Positions 1-8,698 of a stretch of DNA of 64,000 nucleotides are shown here, piece after piece (positions within the stretch are counted from its first letter, which is position 1; every line of letters starts with the position of its first letter). The translations under genes were made by a program, and so were the position numbers. A model generated the notes under the pieces. That model was not told where the DNA came from, ran no database searches, and worked only from the letters and a program-made list of their open reading frames with translations. Source of the DNA: Acidobacterium sp049965615 (lineage in GTDB: Bacteria > Acidobacteriota > Terriglobia > Terriglobales > Acidobacteriaceae). The stretch covers positions 54,655 through 118,654 of the forward strand of contig JBMFWD010000004.1 in NCBI GenBank assembly GCA_049965615.1, given 5' to 3'.

Positions 1-290
1 TGCGAGTGCCCCGCAGGATCCATGTCACTCGGCCCCAATACCGGAGTCACCGGAGAAATCGGAGATACCGGCATCCCGTAACTCTCCGGATAAAAACCTC
101 CCGGCGGAGGCGGTGGCGCCTGCGATAGCGCCACCCTCTCGGCCAGCTGCAATATCCCAATCACGATCAAAATCAGCGGCCAGCTCTTCCAGAATGACAG
201 CACCCCGTACTGGTCCAGCAGCGCCATCACGCCAATCGTCACCAGGATCAGTGGCCCCCGCAGTCTCCGCAGCATCAGGTACTGGTTCAT
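1..290 (-). CDS. LiaF-type transmembrane domain protein, partial (runs off left edge)
   Basis: This gene continues beyond the left edge, so only about 96 residues are visible. Its ATG (288-290) shares one base with the TGA of the upstream gene (TGATG), so translation is coupled. Two hydrophobic stretches (LILVTIGVMALL and WPLILIVIGILQLAE) separated by a short loop with an FWKSWP motif match the small LiaI/LiaF-like transmembrane module. A proline-rich tail (APPPPPGG) follows. The upstream protein carries the same module at its C terminus, so the two look like partners or duplicates. It is the last visible member of the ECF sigma/anti-sigma operon and is inferred to act in envelope sensing or membrane homeostasis. 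The exact function is unknown. Confidence 0.7.
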   Translation of the reverse strand, partial: MNQYLMLRRLRGPLILVTIGVMALLDQYGVLSFWKSWPLILIVIGILQLAERVALSQAPPPPPGGFYPESYGMPVSPISPVTPVLGPSDMDPAGHS

Positions 291-1174
291 CAACGGCCTC
301 CCGTCGGCTTCGGCACGCCGCGCGTCCGCTGGACGATCAGCCATATGCCAATCCCAATCAGAATCAACGGCCAGCCGCGACCCACCCAGTTAAACTCAAA
401 AACCCCCAGCGAGTTAAACAAAAACAGCATGCCCAGCCCAATCAGCACAATCGCGCCAATCGGTTCACGCCGCGCCCGCCGCAAATCCGATGGCGGCAGT
501 GGATTCCCCGCCGCGTCAACCGGCGCGTAAGGAGGATAAGCCCCGTACGGAGGCGCGCCCGCCTGTGCCGGCTCATTCCCTGCTACAAAACCCGGCGCCG
601 GCCCAGCCGCGGCATTCCCGCCAGCGGCCCCCGTCGGCGCACTTCCGCCCAGCGGCAGTCCCGTCACCGGATCAAACGTCGGCATATAAACCTGCGTGTA
701 CGGCTGCGAATTCGGCAAACCAACCCGGTTGCCAAGGTCATTCAGCCCAAAAGGATCCGGCAATGGCATCCCAAACCGCCGCGCTCGCGCCGTGTGATAG
801 GCCTCAAACGCTTGGTAGATGACCCAAGCCGCGATGAAAATTCCCAGAATGCCGTAATGGTTCGTCAATCCCACCAGCACCACAAACACAAGCACATGCA
901 CAATCGCCTTCACGTACTGGCCGTTGTACATCGCGCCCACACCGGGAATCAGCCCCAGCACCGCCGCCAGCACCGGATTCGGCGCGGACGGCATCACCGG
1001 TACCGCGTTGCCCGTAACTCCGGCAACCACCGGCCCTTGACCCAGCCGCTCGGCCAGGCACTGCTCACAATACACGCTGCTGGAAACCGGCCGGACGCAC
1101 TCCGGGCATAGCGCCTTGCCGCAATTCTGGCAGTAGGAAGCTACAGGTCGATCGGGATGATTCGTGCAGTTCAT
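290..1174 (-). CDS. B-box-type zinc finger membrane protein with LiaF-like C-terminal TM module
   Basis: This is a 294-residue protein. The N terminus holds a cysteine/histidine-rich B-box-type zinc finger (C3, H6, then CQNC, CPEC and CEQC pairs within the first 40 residues). A glycine/proline-containing hydrophobic region (PNPVLAAVLGLIPGVGAMYNG) follows, resembling the TM2-type membrane hairpin, with further membrane segments to about residue 130. After a long Gly/Pro/Ala-rich linker, the last 60 residues form a two-helix LiaF-type module. The start overlaps the anti-sigma stop by 4 bp (ATGA). B-box/TM proteins of this layout are common, uncharacterised acidobacterial proteins. Location in the sigma operon suggests membrane stress sensing, which is inference. 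Confidence 0.8.
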   Translation of the reverse strand: MNCTNHPDRPVASYCQNCGKALCPECVRPVSSSVYCEQCLAERLGQGPVVAGVTGNAVPVMPSAPNPVLAAVLGLIPGVGAMYNGQYVKAIVHVLVFVVLVGLTNHYGILGIFIAAWVIYQAFEAYHTARARRFGMPLPDPFGLNDLGNRVGLPNSQPYTQVYMPTFDPVTGLPLGGSAPTGAAGGNAAAGPAPGFVAGNEPAQAGAPPYGAYPPYAPVDAAGNPLPPSDLRRARREPIGAIVLIGLGMLFLFNSLGVFEFNWVGRGWPLILIGIGIWLIVQRTRGVPKPTGGR

Positions 1175-1959
1175 GCCCTGCTCCTTTCCGCCTTCTGTAC
1201 TTCTCCGTTGCCTTGATCTGGCTCTTTCACAACTGCCTTCCCCTCGTCAGCCCGCGCAGTCTCCCCGCTTGGCTGTTCCACCATTCTCTTTACCGCCCGC
1301 TCAGAGCCTGTCAGCGCAGGCGGCTCTTCCAGCTTCGCTCCGCCGCCGGAAACCTTCTTCACCGCCTTCTGCGGCAATGCCCGCTTCTGGATCGCCCGAA
1401 GCTGCGAATCCATCTCGTACAGGAACCGCAGATTCTCGTACGTGTAAACCACCTTCTGCTTCGTCCCGTAAAATCCCCGAACCGCCGCGTTCTCCAGCGA
1501 AGACACCGACAGATCCTGCAGCTTCACGTTCCCCGGCCGAAATCCAATCAGGTTCAGCGTCAGCGTAATCGAGAAGAACGCCATCGCCAGCGTCATCAGC
1601 AGCCGCGTCTCCTGGAAGCTTCTCCGCATCGAAAGCGGCCACACTGCCGGACCAGCCGCCGCCGGAACCGCACCCGCAAGCACGCCAACTCCGCCCGGCC
1701 CCGTCGTCTTGTCCAGAATCTTCCCCACCAGCGCCGGCGGTACATGAGGCTCCTCATGCAGAAACTGCATCCACTCCCGGCCCTGCGGGGCATGCGACAG
1801 CAGTTCGCTGCACGACGGGCAGCTATGCCCATGCGCCTCAAACGCCGTTATCGCCGCCTCGGGAAGCTCGCCGTCCAGACTTTCGGCCAGCCACGCCTCC
1901 CACTCCTCGCAGCGAATTCCGTCCACCGGCTTGTTCTCAAATGGATGCTGGTTCGCCAT
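1171..1959 (-). CDS. Zinc-finger anti-sigma factor
   Basis: This 262-residue protein has the zinc-binding anti-sigma (ZAS) pattern near its N terminus: C17, then H43-x3-C47-x2-C50 within EAHGHSCPSC. One transmembrane helix (LLMTLAMAFFSITLTLNLIGF-type, around residue 140) separates a cytoplasmic sigma-binding part from an extracytoplasmic C-terminal region rich in Lys, Glu and Pro. It begins 2 bp after the stop of the ECF sigma factor gene and overlaps the next gene by 4 bp, the usual sigma/anti-sigma order. It is inferred to sequester the sigma factor until an envelope signal releases it. The signal is unknown, and no dedicated protease lies nearby. Confidence 0.88.
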   Translation of the reverse strand: MANQHPFENKPVDGIRCEEWEAWLAESLDGELPEAAITAFEAHGHSCPSCSELLSHAPQGREWMQFLHEEPHVPPALVGKILDKTTGPGGVGVLAGAVPAAAGPAVWPLSMRRSFQETRLLMTLAMAFFSITLTLNLIGFRPGNVKLQDLSVSSLENAAVRGFYGTKQKVVYTYENLRFLYEMDSQLRAIQKRALPQKAVKKVSGGGAKLEEPPALTGSERAVKRMVEQPSGETARADEGKAVVKEPDQGNGEVQKAERSRA

Positions 1960-1961
1960 CG

Positions 1962-2702
1962 CTATACCACCTGTCCCTGATTACGCTGCAACAGCCTCGC
2001 CAGTTCCGCGCGACCGCGGCTGATCCGGCTTTTCACAGTTCCCTCGGGGACGCGAAGGACCTGTGCAATCTCTTTGTAATCCATATCATGCAAATCGCGA
2101 AGGATAACCGCCTCACGCAACTCCGGGGAAATCTTCACCAGCGCCGCCTGCACCATCCCTTGCAGCTCTTTTTGCACCGCGAAATCGTGCTGGTCCGGAC
2201 CCCTCTGCGCCAGCCGCTCCGTCAGCGGCTGCTCATCGCTCTCATTCCAGCCATCGTCCATCGACGAGGTCACGCGCTGCTGCTTCGAACGCCGGAAGTG
2301 ATCCACCAGCAGGTTCCGCGTCAGCGTCGTCAGCCACGTCTCAAAGCTGCCCCGCGCCGTGTCAAACGAACTCAGATTCCCATAGACCTTCAGAAACACA
2401 TCCTGCGTCAGGTCCTCGGCCTCGCTCGTCGACCCCGTAAACCGGTAGCACAGCGCATACACCCGCCGGTGATGCACCTTTACCAGCTCCGTCCACGCCC
2501 CGGAATCCCCGTCCATGCAACGCTGCACCACCAGGTGCATGGTGCTCTCCATCGACTTCGGATCGGATGCAGGGTGCAGCATCGCTTCGGCCGTTCGTTC
2601 CGTCTGCCCGGTCTTCCCACCCAGGCGGCTATGAGACTGCGCCCGCCTCTCGCCCTCAGGCCAGAAGCTCATGTTCCGCAAATCCCAGGTCAACGTGCTC
2701 AT
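1962..2702 (-). CDS. ECF-family RNA polymerase sigma factor (SigE/RpoE-like)
   Basis: Sigma-70 region 2 is clear (AWTELVKVHHRRVYALCYR, then EAEDLTQDVFLKVY, then SFETWLTTLTRNLLVDHFRR), and region 4 has the helix-turn-helix signature (LRDLHDMDYKEIAQVLRVPEGTVKSRISRGRAEL with a break for length: residues 205-240). It directs RNA polymerase to its own regulon and is held by the downstream anti-sigma factor. The start is uncertain. I chose the ATG at 2702 because AAGAGG lies just upstream, which gives 246 residues and a ~55-residue N-terminal extension. A start at 2582 would give a more standard 206-residue ECF protein. Upstream, a terminator separates it from glgC, so it probably has its own, perhaps autoregulated, promoter. 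Confidence 0.88.
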   Translation of the reverse strand: MSTLTWDLRNMSFWPEGERRAQSHSRLGGKTGQTERTAEAMLHPASDPKSMESTMHLVVQRCMDGDSGAWTELVKVHHRRVYALCYRFTGSTSEAEDLTQDVFLKVYGNLSSFDTARGSFETWLTTLTRNLLVDHFRRSKQQRVTSSMDDGWNESDEQPLTERLAQRGPDQHDFAVQKELQGMVQAALVKISPELREAVILRDLHDMDYKEIAQVLRVPEGTVKSRISRGRAELARLLQRNQGQVV

Positions 2703-2822
2703 GCAGCCTCTTACGCAGATGGCTGCCCGTTCGTTCCACAAATCTTCCCGATTTCAGACTTTCGAGGACATCAAAAATCCGCACTCTTCCACCTTCACCC
2801 CGCTCTTCGCGCTCAGGAAACG

Positions 2823-2857
2823 AAAAACGCTTTACCCTTCGGCAAAGCGCTTTTTTT
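2823..2857 (-). terminator. Rho-independent terminator of glgC
   Basis: On the minus strand a GC-rich stem (GCGCTTTGCC pairing imperfectly with GGTAAAGCG around a GAAG loop) is followed by a run of five T. It lies 20 bp past the glgC stop and upstream of the sigma factor gene, so it ends glgC transcription. The plus strand also ends in seven T. Confidence 0.75.
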
Positions 2858-2878
2858 AAGTACCAGACGGCCTACGCT

Positions 2879-4135
2879 TCAGTTCTGGTCCGGCAGATAA
2901 TCCCGTGAGACTGGGTTCTCATACAGCGAATAATCCCGCGTCACCACCGTCAAGCCGCTCGGCGTCACAAAGTAGTTCTTCCGGTCCTCTTCCTGGTCGT
3001 AGCCAATCACCGTTCCCTCCGGCAAATGCACGTCCCGATCGATAATCGCGTTCCGGATCCGGCAATGCCGCCCGATATTCACGTGCGTGAACACAATGCT
3101 GCTCTCCAGCTCCGAATACGAGTTCACACGCACATCCTGCGACAACACGCTGTTGCGAACATGCGCGCCGGAAACAATGCAGCCGGCAGAGACTATCGAA
3201 TTCACCGCGCTGCCCGTACGCCCCGGCTCCCCAAATACGAACTTCGCCGGCGGATACTGCCGCACCCGTGTCCGGATCGGCCAGCCCTTGTCATACAGGT
3301 TGAAAATCGGAGAGATCGACGCGACATCCATATTCGCCTCGTAATAGGCGTCCAGCGTCCCCACATCCTTCCAGTACAGCGCCTCCTGCTTGTTTTCATC
3401 CACAAAGTTGTAGGCGTAAATCTTGTACTTGTCCAGAATGTCCGGCAGGATGTTGTGCCCAAAATCATGCTTCGAATTCGGATTCTCCGCATCCCGCATC
3501 AGCGCCGGCAGCAGCACATCCGTATTGAACAGGTAAATGCCCATCGAAGCGTCCACCATCTCCGGATTCCATGGCGACCGCAGATCCGTCGTCTTCGGCT
3601 TCTCCACAAATCCGCGCACCTCACCGCTGCGGGCTACGTCCACCACCCCAAACCGCGAAACTTCATCCGGAGGAATCTGCAGCGTCGCCAGCGTAACATC
3701 TGCGCCCGAGGCGTTATGCTGCTCCAGCATCTTTCCGTAGTCCATCTTGTAAATGTGATCGCCGGACAAAATCAGCACATGCTTCGGCTGCTCCGAACCA
3801 ATCGAATAAATATTCTGGTAAACCGCATCCGCGGTACCCATGTACCAGTTCGCGCTCACACGCTGCATTGGCGGCAGAATCTCAATAAACTCGCCCAGCT
3901 CCTGCGCCACCACGCCCGACCACCCCTCGCGAATATGCCGGTTCAGCGACAACGCCTTGTACTGCGTCAGGATGTACACCCGGTGCAATCCGCTATTGAT
4001 GCAATTGGAAAGAGTAATGTCAATAATCCGGTACTGCCCGCCAAATGGAACTGCTGGCTTGGCCCTGTCTCGCGTCAGCGGGAACAGCCGTTCCCCGGCT
4101 CCTCCCGCCAACAGCACCCCTAGCGTATCTTTCAT
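2879..4135 (-). CDS. glgC: Glucose-1-phosphate adenylyltransferase (ADP-glucose pyrophosphorylase)
   Basis: This 418-residue protein has the full length usual for GlgC. It opens with the nucleotidyltransferase signature LAGGAGERLFPLT (residues 9-21) and KPAVPFGGQYRIID. The C-terminal third carries the left-handed beta-helix hexapeptides (SVLSQDVRVNSYSELESSIV). The enzyme makes ADP-glucose from ATP and glucose-1-phosphate, the committed step of bacterial glycogen synthesis, in the cytoplasm. A good purine-rich ribosome-binding site (GAGGGGGAGGG) precedes the ATG. It stands alone, flanked by its own terminator, and no glgA, glgB or glgX lies in the window. Allosteric control by glycolytic intermediates is a family property, not visible here. 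Confidence 0.97.
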   Translation of the reverse strand: MKDTLGVLLAGGAGERLFPLTRDRAKPAVPFGGQYRIIDITLSNCINSGLHRVYILTQYKALSLNRHIREGWSGVVAQELGEFIEILPPMQRVSANWYMGTADAVYQNIYSIGSEQPKHVLILSGDHIYKMDYGKMLEQHNASGADVTLATLQIPPDEVSRFGVVDVARSGEVRGFVEKPKTTDLRSPWNPEMVDASMGIYLFNTDVLLPALMRDAENPNSKHDFGHNILPDILDKYKIYAYNFVDENKQEALYWKDVGTLDAYYEANMDVASISPIFNLYDKGWPIRTRVRQYPPAKFVFGEPGRTGSAVNSIVSAGCIVSGAHVRNSVLSQDVRVNSYSELESSIVFTHVNIGRHCRIRNAIIDRDVHLPEGTVIGYDQEEDRKNYFVTPSGLTVVTRDYSLYENPVSRDYLPDQN

Positions 4136-4268
4136 GTCCGGCCCTCCCCCTCTCGGTTACAAACTGGCTTCAAAATTGCACCGGCAAGACCAGGTTGACT
4201 CTCACCATGCGCCTCAATCCTGATCGCGCCGAATCTTAACACAGCAGCCTCAACACGCGATGCAGGCG

Positions 4269-4598
4269 TTACCCTTCCGGTTCCTCACCCTCCACCGCAA
4301 TCCGCAGCGAACGCAGAAAATGCACGTCCTGCGCAGTAAACGCACCGCTGCCTTCCCCATCGGCCTCTTCGCCCGGCTTGCCTTCGTTGCTCTCCACCGC
4401 GTTCAGCCCGATCGTCGCCTCCAGCATCAGCAGCACGTCGTACCCGTGGTGTCGAATCTCCTGCACCACCCCCGCAATCTGCTCCGACTCTGAAACAGTG
4501 TCGTGAATCGCTTCCCCAAGCCGTTGAACGAGCTGTCGTAGTGTCTGATTCAAATCCAACCTCGATTCTCCTATCCCGGCCGCAACAATACGCGCCAC
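4269..4598 (-). CDS. Conserved hypothetical small protein
   Basis: This 109-residue acidic protein is predicted to be mainly helical (NQTLRQLVQRLGEAIHDTVSESEQIAGVV) and has a charged, glycine-rich middle (EGKPGEEADGEGSG). No catalytic motif, signal peptide or membrane segment is visible. The GTG at 4598 is the longest start. A TTG at 4559 preceded by GAGG would give a protein starting at LDLNQTL, which looks like the true helical domain, so the start is uncertain. It is divergent from the next gene and separated from glgC by ~130 bp. I do not recognise the family. Its coding strand and composition match its neighbours. Confidence 0.6.
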   Translation of the reverse strand: MARIVAAGIGESRLDLNQTLRQLVQRLGEAIHDTVSESEQIAGVVQEIRHHGYDVLLMLEATIGLNAVESNEGKPGEEADGEGSGAFTAQDVHFLRSLRIAVEGEEPEG

Positions 4599-4679
4599 TC
4601 GCCTCTACCTTAACTCCATCGCACAACCCGCGCCACGCGCAACCGCCAGCCGATTCCCAAAATGCTCTAAACTTTTCCT

Positions 4680-5090
4680 ATGCAGGCTACCAAGGTTGGC
4701 AGAACCGTCGGCGTAGGCACCCGCCTTCTCGCACGTTTCGTTCGCCAGAAAGCCCAGCAGGGCGCCCAGCACGTCGAAAAACAGGCTCCCGTCTACAAAG
4801 AGCGCGGACGACGTCTCGGCGACGGCTCGCGCCGCTTAGGCCATTCCATCTGGAGACCCTTCGCCCACGCCTCCCGCATGCTCTGGCTCGAAATCACCGG
4901 CCTCTTCTTTGCCCTTTTCACCGTCTTCTTCGCCAGCAACCTATGGAAACTCCGCGCAAGCTGGCAATCCGGCCCAGCGCATCCCCGCTTCCTCCTCTAC
5001 GCCGCCATCACCGCCGCTTTCGCATACTTCACCGTCAGCTCCTTCCTCCGAGCCAGCCGCCACAACCGCGCCCACCGAAAAAACCAATAA
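4680..5090 (+). CDS. Hypothetical membrane protein with two C-terminal TM helices
   Basis: This 136-residue protein has a basic N-terminal half (RLLARFVRQKAQQG, KERGRRLGDGSRRL) and two predicted membrane helices (about residues 66-86, LEITGLFFALFTVFFASNL, and 100-122, FLLYAAITAAFAYFTVSSFL), followed by a basic tail. The arrangement suggests an inner-membrane protein with both termini in the cytoplasm. It lies about 60 bp upstream of the acyl-CoA mutase gene and may be co-transcribed with it. The family is not recognised and no function is proposed. Confidence 0.65.
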   Translation: MQATKVGRTVGVGTRLLARFVRQKAQQGAQHVEKQAPVYKERGRRLGDGSRRLGHSIWRPFAHASRMLWLEITGLFFALFTVFFASNLWKLRASWQSGPAHPRFLLYAAITAAFAYFTVSSFLRASRHNRAHRKNQ

Positions 5091-5151
5091 AGGCCCTCCA
5101 CTGCAGACCTCGCAACCAGACCCACCTACCCTCTATACTTTCCAGTTCCCC

Positions 5152-6720
5152 ATGCCCGACTCAACCAAACACGTCTACACCCCCGCAGACCTCGAAAATA
5201 TCCACTTCGATCCCGATAGCGACCTCGGCTTCCCCGGTGAATATCCCTTCACCCGCGGCATCCAGCCCACCATGTACCGCGGCCGCCTCTGGACCATGCG
5301 CCAGTACGCCGGCATGGGCGACGCCGAGGAAAGCAACCGCCGCTACAAATTCCTTCTCGCCAACGGAACCGCCGGCCTCTCGGTCGCCTTCGATCTCCCC
5401 ACGCAGATCGGATACGACTCCGACGACCCCATGGCCCTCGGCGAAGTCGGCAAAGTCGGCGTCGCCATTGACTCCCTCGAAGACATGCAGCGCCTCTTCG
5501 ACGGCATCCCCCTCGACCAGATCTCCACGTCGATGACCATCAACGCCACGGCCAGCATTCTGCTCGCCCTATACGTCGCCGCCGCCAGACGCTCCGGTGC
5601 AGACACCCGCAAGCTCTCCGGCACCGTGCAGAACGACGTCCTCAAGGAATACATCGCCCGCGGCACCTACATCTATCCCGTCCGCCACGCCCTCCGCATC
5701 ATCACCGACATGTTCGCCTGGGCCAACGAAAACACCCCCGAATGGAACACCATCTCCATCTCCGGCTATCACATGCGCGAAGCCGGTTGCACAGCCGCGC
5801 AGGAAGTCGCCTTCACCCTCGCCAATGGCGCAGCCTACGTCGAAGCCGCCCTCGCCGCAGGACTCGACATCGACCGCATCGCCCCGCGCCTCTCTTTCTT
5901 CTTCAACGCACACAACAATTTTCTTGAGGAAGTCGCCAAGTTCCGCTGCGCCCGCCGCGTCTGGGCCAAAACCACGCGCGAGCGTTTCGGCGCGCAAAAC
6001 CCGCGCTCCTGGATGCTCCGCTTCCACACCCAGACCGCCGGCTCCACGCTCACCGCCCAGCAGCCGGAAAACAACATTACCCGCACCGCGCTCCAGGCCC
6101 TCGCCGCAGTGCTCGGCGGAACCCAGTCACTCCACACCAACGGCTTCGACGAAGCCCTCGCCCTGCCCACCGAAGAAGCCGCCCGCACCGCCCTCCGCAC
6201 CCAGCAGATCATCGCCTACGAGTCCGGAACTGCCCAGACCATCGACCCCTTCGCCGGATCCTACTACATCGAATCACTCACCGCCTCGCTAGAAAATCAG
6301 GTCGACGAAATCCAGCACCAGATCTCCCTCCGCGGCGGCATGCTCTCCGCCATCGAAAAAGGTTGGGTTCAGTCAGAAATCCAGAATGCCGCCTACGAAT
6401 ACCAGCGCGCCGTCGACTCCGGCGAAGCCACCGTCGTCGGCGTCAACCGCTTCACGCGCGACAACGAGGCTGGCATCCCCATCCAGCGCATCGACGAATC
6501 CCTCGAACGCAAACAGGTCGAACGAGTCCGAGCCCTCCGCACCCGCCGCGACCAAGCCCGCTGGCAATCCTCCCTCGACCGAGTCCGCGACCACGCCCGC
6601 AACGGCCAGAACCTTATGCCGGCCATCCTCGAAGCCGTCGAAAGCCACGCCACAGTGGGCGAAATCGCCTCCGCCCTCCGCGAAATCTTCGGCGAATATC
6701 AGGAATCCGTCATCATCTGA
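5152..6720 (+). CDS. Methylmalonyl-CoA mutase-type acyl-CoA mutase, large (catalytic) subunit
   Basis: This 522-residue protein matches the TIM-barrel substrate domain of B12-dependent acyl-CoA mutases (FTRGIQPTMY, RQYAGMGDAEESN, GLSVAFDLPTQ, GTVQNDVLKEY, ISGYHMREAG, TQSLHTNGFDEAL). The C-terminal cobalamin-binding domain of single-chain mutases is absent. It is therefore the large subunit of a two-chain enzyme whose B12 subunit must lie elsewhere. In this family Tyr after PTM and Arg in the IxRxTY position mark methylmalonyl-CoA specificity. Here Y42 and R170 are kept, whereas isobutyryl-CoA mutases have Phe and Gln, so methylmalonyl-CoA is favoured (inference). The ATG at 5152 was chosen because family similarity begins just after it; the reading frame extends further upstream inside the preceding gene. 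Confidence 0.9.
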   Translation: MPDSTKHVYTPADLENIHFDPDSDLGFPGEYPFTRGIQPTMYRGRLWTMRQYAGMGDAEESNRRYKFLLANGTAGLSVAFDLPTQIGYDSDDPMALGEVGKVGVAIDSLEDMQRLFDGIPLDQISTSMTINATASILLALYVAAARRSGADTRKLSGTVQNDVLKEYIARGTYIYPVRHALRIITDMFAWANENTPEWNTISISGYHMREAGCTAAQEVAFTLANGAAYVEAALAAGLDIDRIAPRLSFFFNAHNNFLEEVAKFRCARRVWAKTTRERFGAQNPRSWMLRFHTQTAGSTLTAQQPENNITRTALQALAAVLGGTQSLHTNGFDEALALPTEEAARTALRTQQIIAYESGTAQTIDPFAGSYYIESLTASLENQVDEIQHQISLRGGMLSAIEKGWVQSEIQNAAYEYQRAVDSGEATVVGVNRFTRDNEAGIPIQRIDESLERKQVERVRALRTRRDQARWQSSLDRVRDHARNGQNLMPAILEAVESHATVGEIASALREIFGEYQESVII

Positions 6721-6863
6721 ATTTACTCAGCATATGTACATGCTCCCGTCCTATACTCCTCAGAGACAGAACTTTACAAAATTCCTCAATCCTGACAGGA
6801 GGCGAGCAGATCAGCTATGAGGAACCCTCGGTCCTCGAATCCCGCTCTACTCGAAAAAGCTGA

Positions 6864-7490
6864 CGGCGCTATTCGCGCGCTGGCACTAAAGAACGAGTCG
6901 GATATCCAACGCAAAAGCCAGTTTTACTGCTAGAGCGAATCATCGGTCTATGTACCGACGCAAACGATCTACTTGTTGATCCATTTTGCGGAAGCGGTAC
7001 CACCCTCGTCGCAGCTTGCTTGCTCGGGAGACAAGCCATCGGAATAGATACTTCAAAAGATGCCTTAAAGCTGACTGCAGAAAGACTGACTACCCCAATG
7101 AAAACCAGGTCGCGCTTACTTGAACGAGGTAGACAGAGCTATGCACGCGAGGATCTCGACCTGCTGGAATGCCTGAAAGGCATTGAATTCCACCCTGTAC
7201 ATAGAAACCACGGCATTGATGCCATTCTCCACGCGGAATGAGATGGTAGGCCGGTGTGTGTCCGTATTCAGTGTTCACATGAAACAGTAGAAGAGGCGGC
7301 AATGGCACTATCCAGCGCGGCAGAAAAAAAGGGTGGCTCAAAACTTGTCCTAGTTGTTACACAGAATCAATGGGGACTGCTGGGCAAACCAAGCATTCCT
7401 TCATCCGTGACGCTGATTGACTCCGCGGCTGTTGGAATTCGCAACATGCTTTCAAAAAGGCCAGATATCCGGCTTGTATCCGGAAAATAA
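6864..7490 (+). pseudogene. Decayed DNA (adenine) methyltransferase C-terminal half with fused C-terminal domain
   Basis: One reading frame, starting without an initiation codon after a TGA at 6861, reads through GYPTQKPVLLLERII (about 6900-6945) and DPFCGSGTT (about 6977-7003). These are the conserved C-terminal motifs, including the AdoMet-binding FxGxG motif, of beta-class adenine methyltransferases. The N-terminal half with the DPPY catalytic motif and target recognition domain is missing. The frame is then broken by one TGA (7239-7241) and continues without another stop to TAA at 7488-7490. The sequence across it (LHAE-stop-DGRPVCVRIQ) suggests a Trp codon became TGA. The extra ~110 C-terminal residues (GIDAIL, VCVRIQ, LVLVVTQNQW) are unassigned and may be a restriction or DNA-binding domain. 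Base use is less C-rich than the neighbours, suggesting transfer. Confidence 0.75.
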
Positions 7491-7531
7491 TTATCACAGG
7501 CAACTCACCCAATCCACCCACGGGAGCACGC

Positions 7532-8620
7532 ATGAAACTCCTAGCCACCCTACTGCTTCTCACCGTCTCCGCCTCCGCGCAAACCACCAAACCGCAACAC
7601 AAGCAGCAAGCCGCCACCGCCGCCACCGCGCCCCACAAAGACTCCAGCTACATCGGCCCCAACGGCACCGCCTACGTCACCCGCGTCGTCCCCCTGCCGC
7701 AGAACGTCAGCCCCCAGGCCAAAGCCTTCCTCGCCCGCCGCGAATCAGACGTCAAAAAGAACCAGACCATCGCCCAGCAGCGCCACGGCACAGACGTCTG
7801 GCAGGCCGGTGCCGGTAAAGTCTCCCTTGAGCTCTACCCGGCCAAACTTGCCAAAAGCACCATCGCCGGAGTCCCCGTCCGCATCATCACTCCCATCCAC
7901 ACACCCGCCAGCCATCGTAAATACGTCCTCCTCAACGTCCACGGCGGCGGCTTCGTTGTTGACTCCGGCTCGCTCACCGAAACCATCCCCATGGCCAATC
8001 TCACGCAAACCAAAGTCGTCGCCGTCCTCTACCCGCTCTCGCCCGAGCACCCATTCCCCGCCGCTCTTGACGCCGCCGTTGCCGTCTACAAGCAACTCCT
8101 CAAAACCTACCCAGCCAACCACATCGTCATCTACGGTACCTCCGCCGGAGCCATCCTCACTGGCGAAATCGCCGTCGACCTCAAGCACCTCCACCTGCCC
8201 CAACCCGCCGCCCTCGGCATCTTCTCCGGCTTTGGCGATTTCTCCCGTCCCGGCGACTCCCAATCCCTGTTCTCACTCGACGGACTCTCCGGCTACCTCG
8301 CCCCGCCCAAACCCGGAAAGCCCATGCTCCCCGGCTACATCGGCAGAACCAACCCGCGCGACCCCATCCTCTCACCCCTCTTCGCCAACGTCAGCGGACT
8401 CGCTCCCACGCTCTTCCTCACCAGCACTCGCGATCTTCTCCTCAGCGGTACCACTATCCTCGACCGCCACTTCCTCAACGCCGGCGTCAAAACCCAGCTC
8501 ATCGTCTTCGAAGGACTGCCCCACGCCTTCTGGAACAACCCCCGCATGCCCGAAGCCCAAGAAGCCGACCGCGACATGGCCAACTTCTTCAACCGCCATC
8601 TCTACGGCGCCGCCAAATAG
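7532..8620 (+). CDS. Secreted alpha/beta hydrolase (hormone-sensitive-lipase-type esterase)
   Basis: This 362-residue protein starts with a signal peptide (MKLLATLLLLTVSASA, cleavage near residue 17). The oxyanion motif HGGG is at residues 137-140. The nucleophile elbow GTSAG has Ser204, and D301 (TSTRD) and H331 (LPHAFW) complete a catalytic triad. HGGG upstream of GxSxG defines the HSL/family IV esterases, which hydrolyse short-chain esters. Export suggests periplasmic action on plant-derived or microbial esters, but the substrate is unknown. It lies 79 bp upstream of an MFS transporter and a sugar-lactonase-like protein on the same strand, so it may be part of a carbohydrate-uptake group. 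Confidence 0.88.
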   Translation: MKLLATLLLLTVSASAQTTKPQHKQQAATAATAPHKDSSYIGPNGTAYVTRVVPLPQNVSPQAKAFLARRESDVKKNQTIAQQRHGTDVWQAGAGKVSLELYPAKLAKSTIAGVPVRIITPIHTPASHRKYVLLNVHGGGFVVDSGSLTETIPMANLTQTKVVAVLYPLSPEHPFPAALDAAVAVYKQLLKTYPANHIVIYGTSAGAILTGEIAVDLKHLHLPQPAALGIFSGFGDFSRPGDSQSLFSLDGLSGYLAPPKPGKPMLPGYIGRTNPRDPILSPLFANVSGLAPTLFLTSTRDLLLSGTTILDRHFLNAGVKTQLIVFEGLPHAFWNNPRMPEAQEADRDMANFFNRHLYGAAK

Positions 8621-8698
8621 CCTCTACGGGGCAATTGCATCCCGCACGCAGTCGCCCCTCTCATCAACCGTCCTGTATCGTGTTGCTTTAGCTCGATC

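Noticed and set aside
7239..7241. TGA as a recoded codon (selenocysteine or programmed readthrough) in the methyltransferase-like frame
   Set aside because: The N-terminal half of the gene is also missing and no start codon exists, so simple decay is the better explanation. No recoding hairpin was seen after the TGA.
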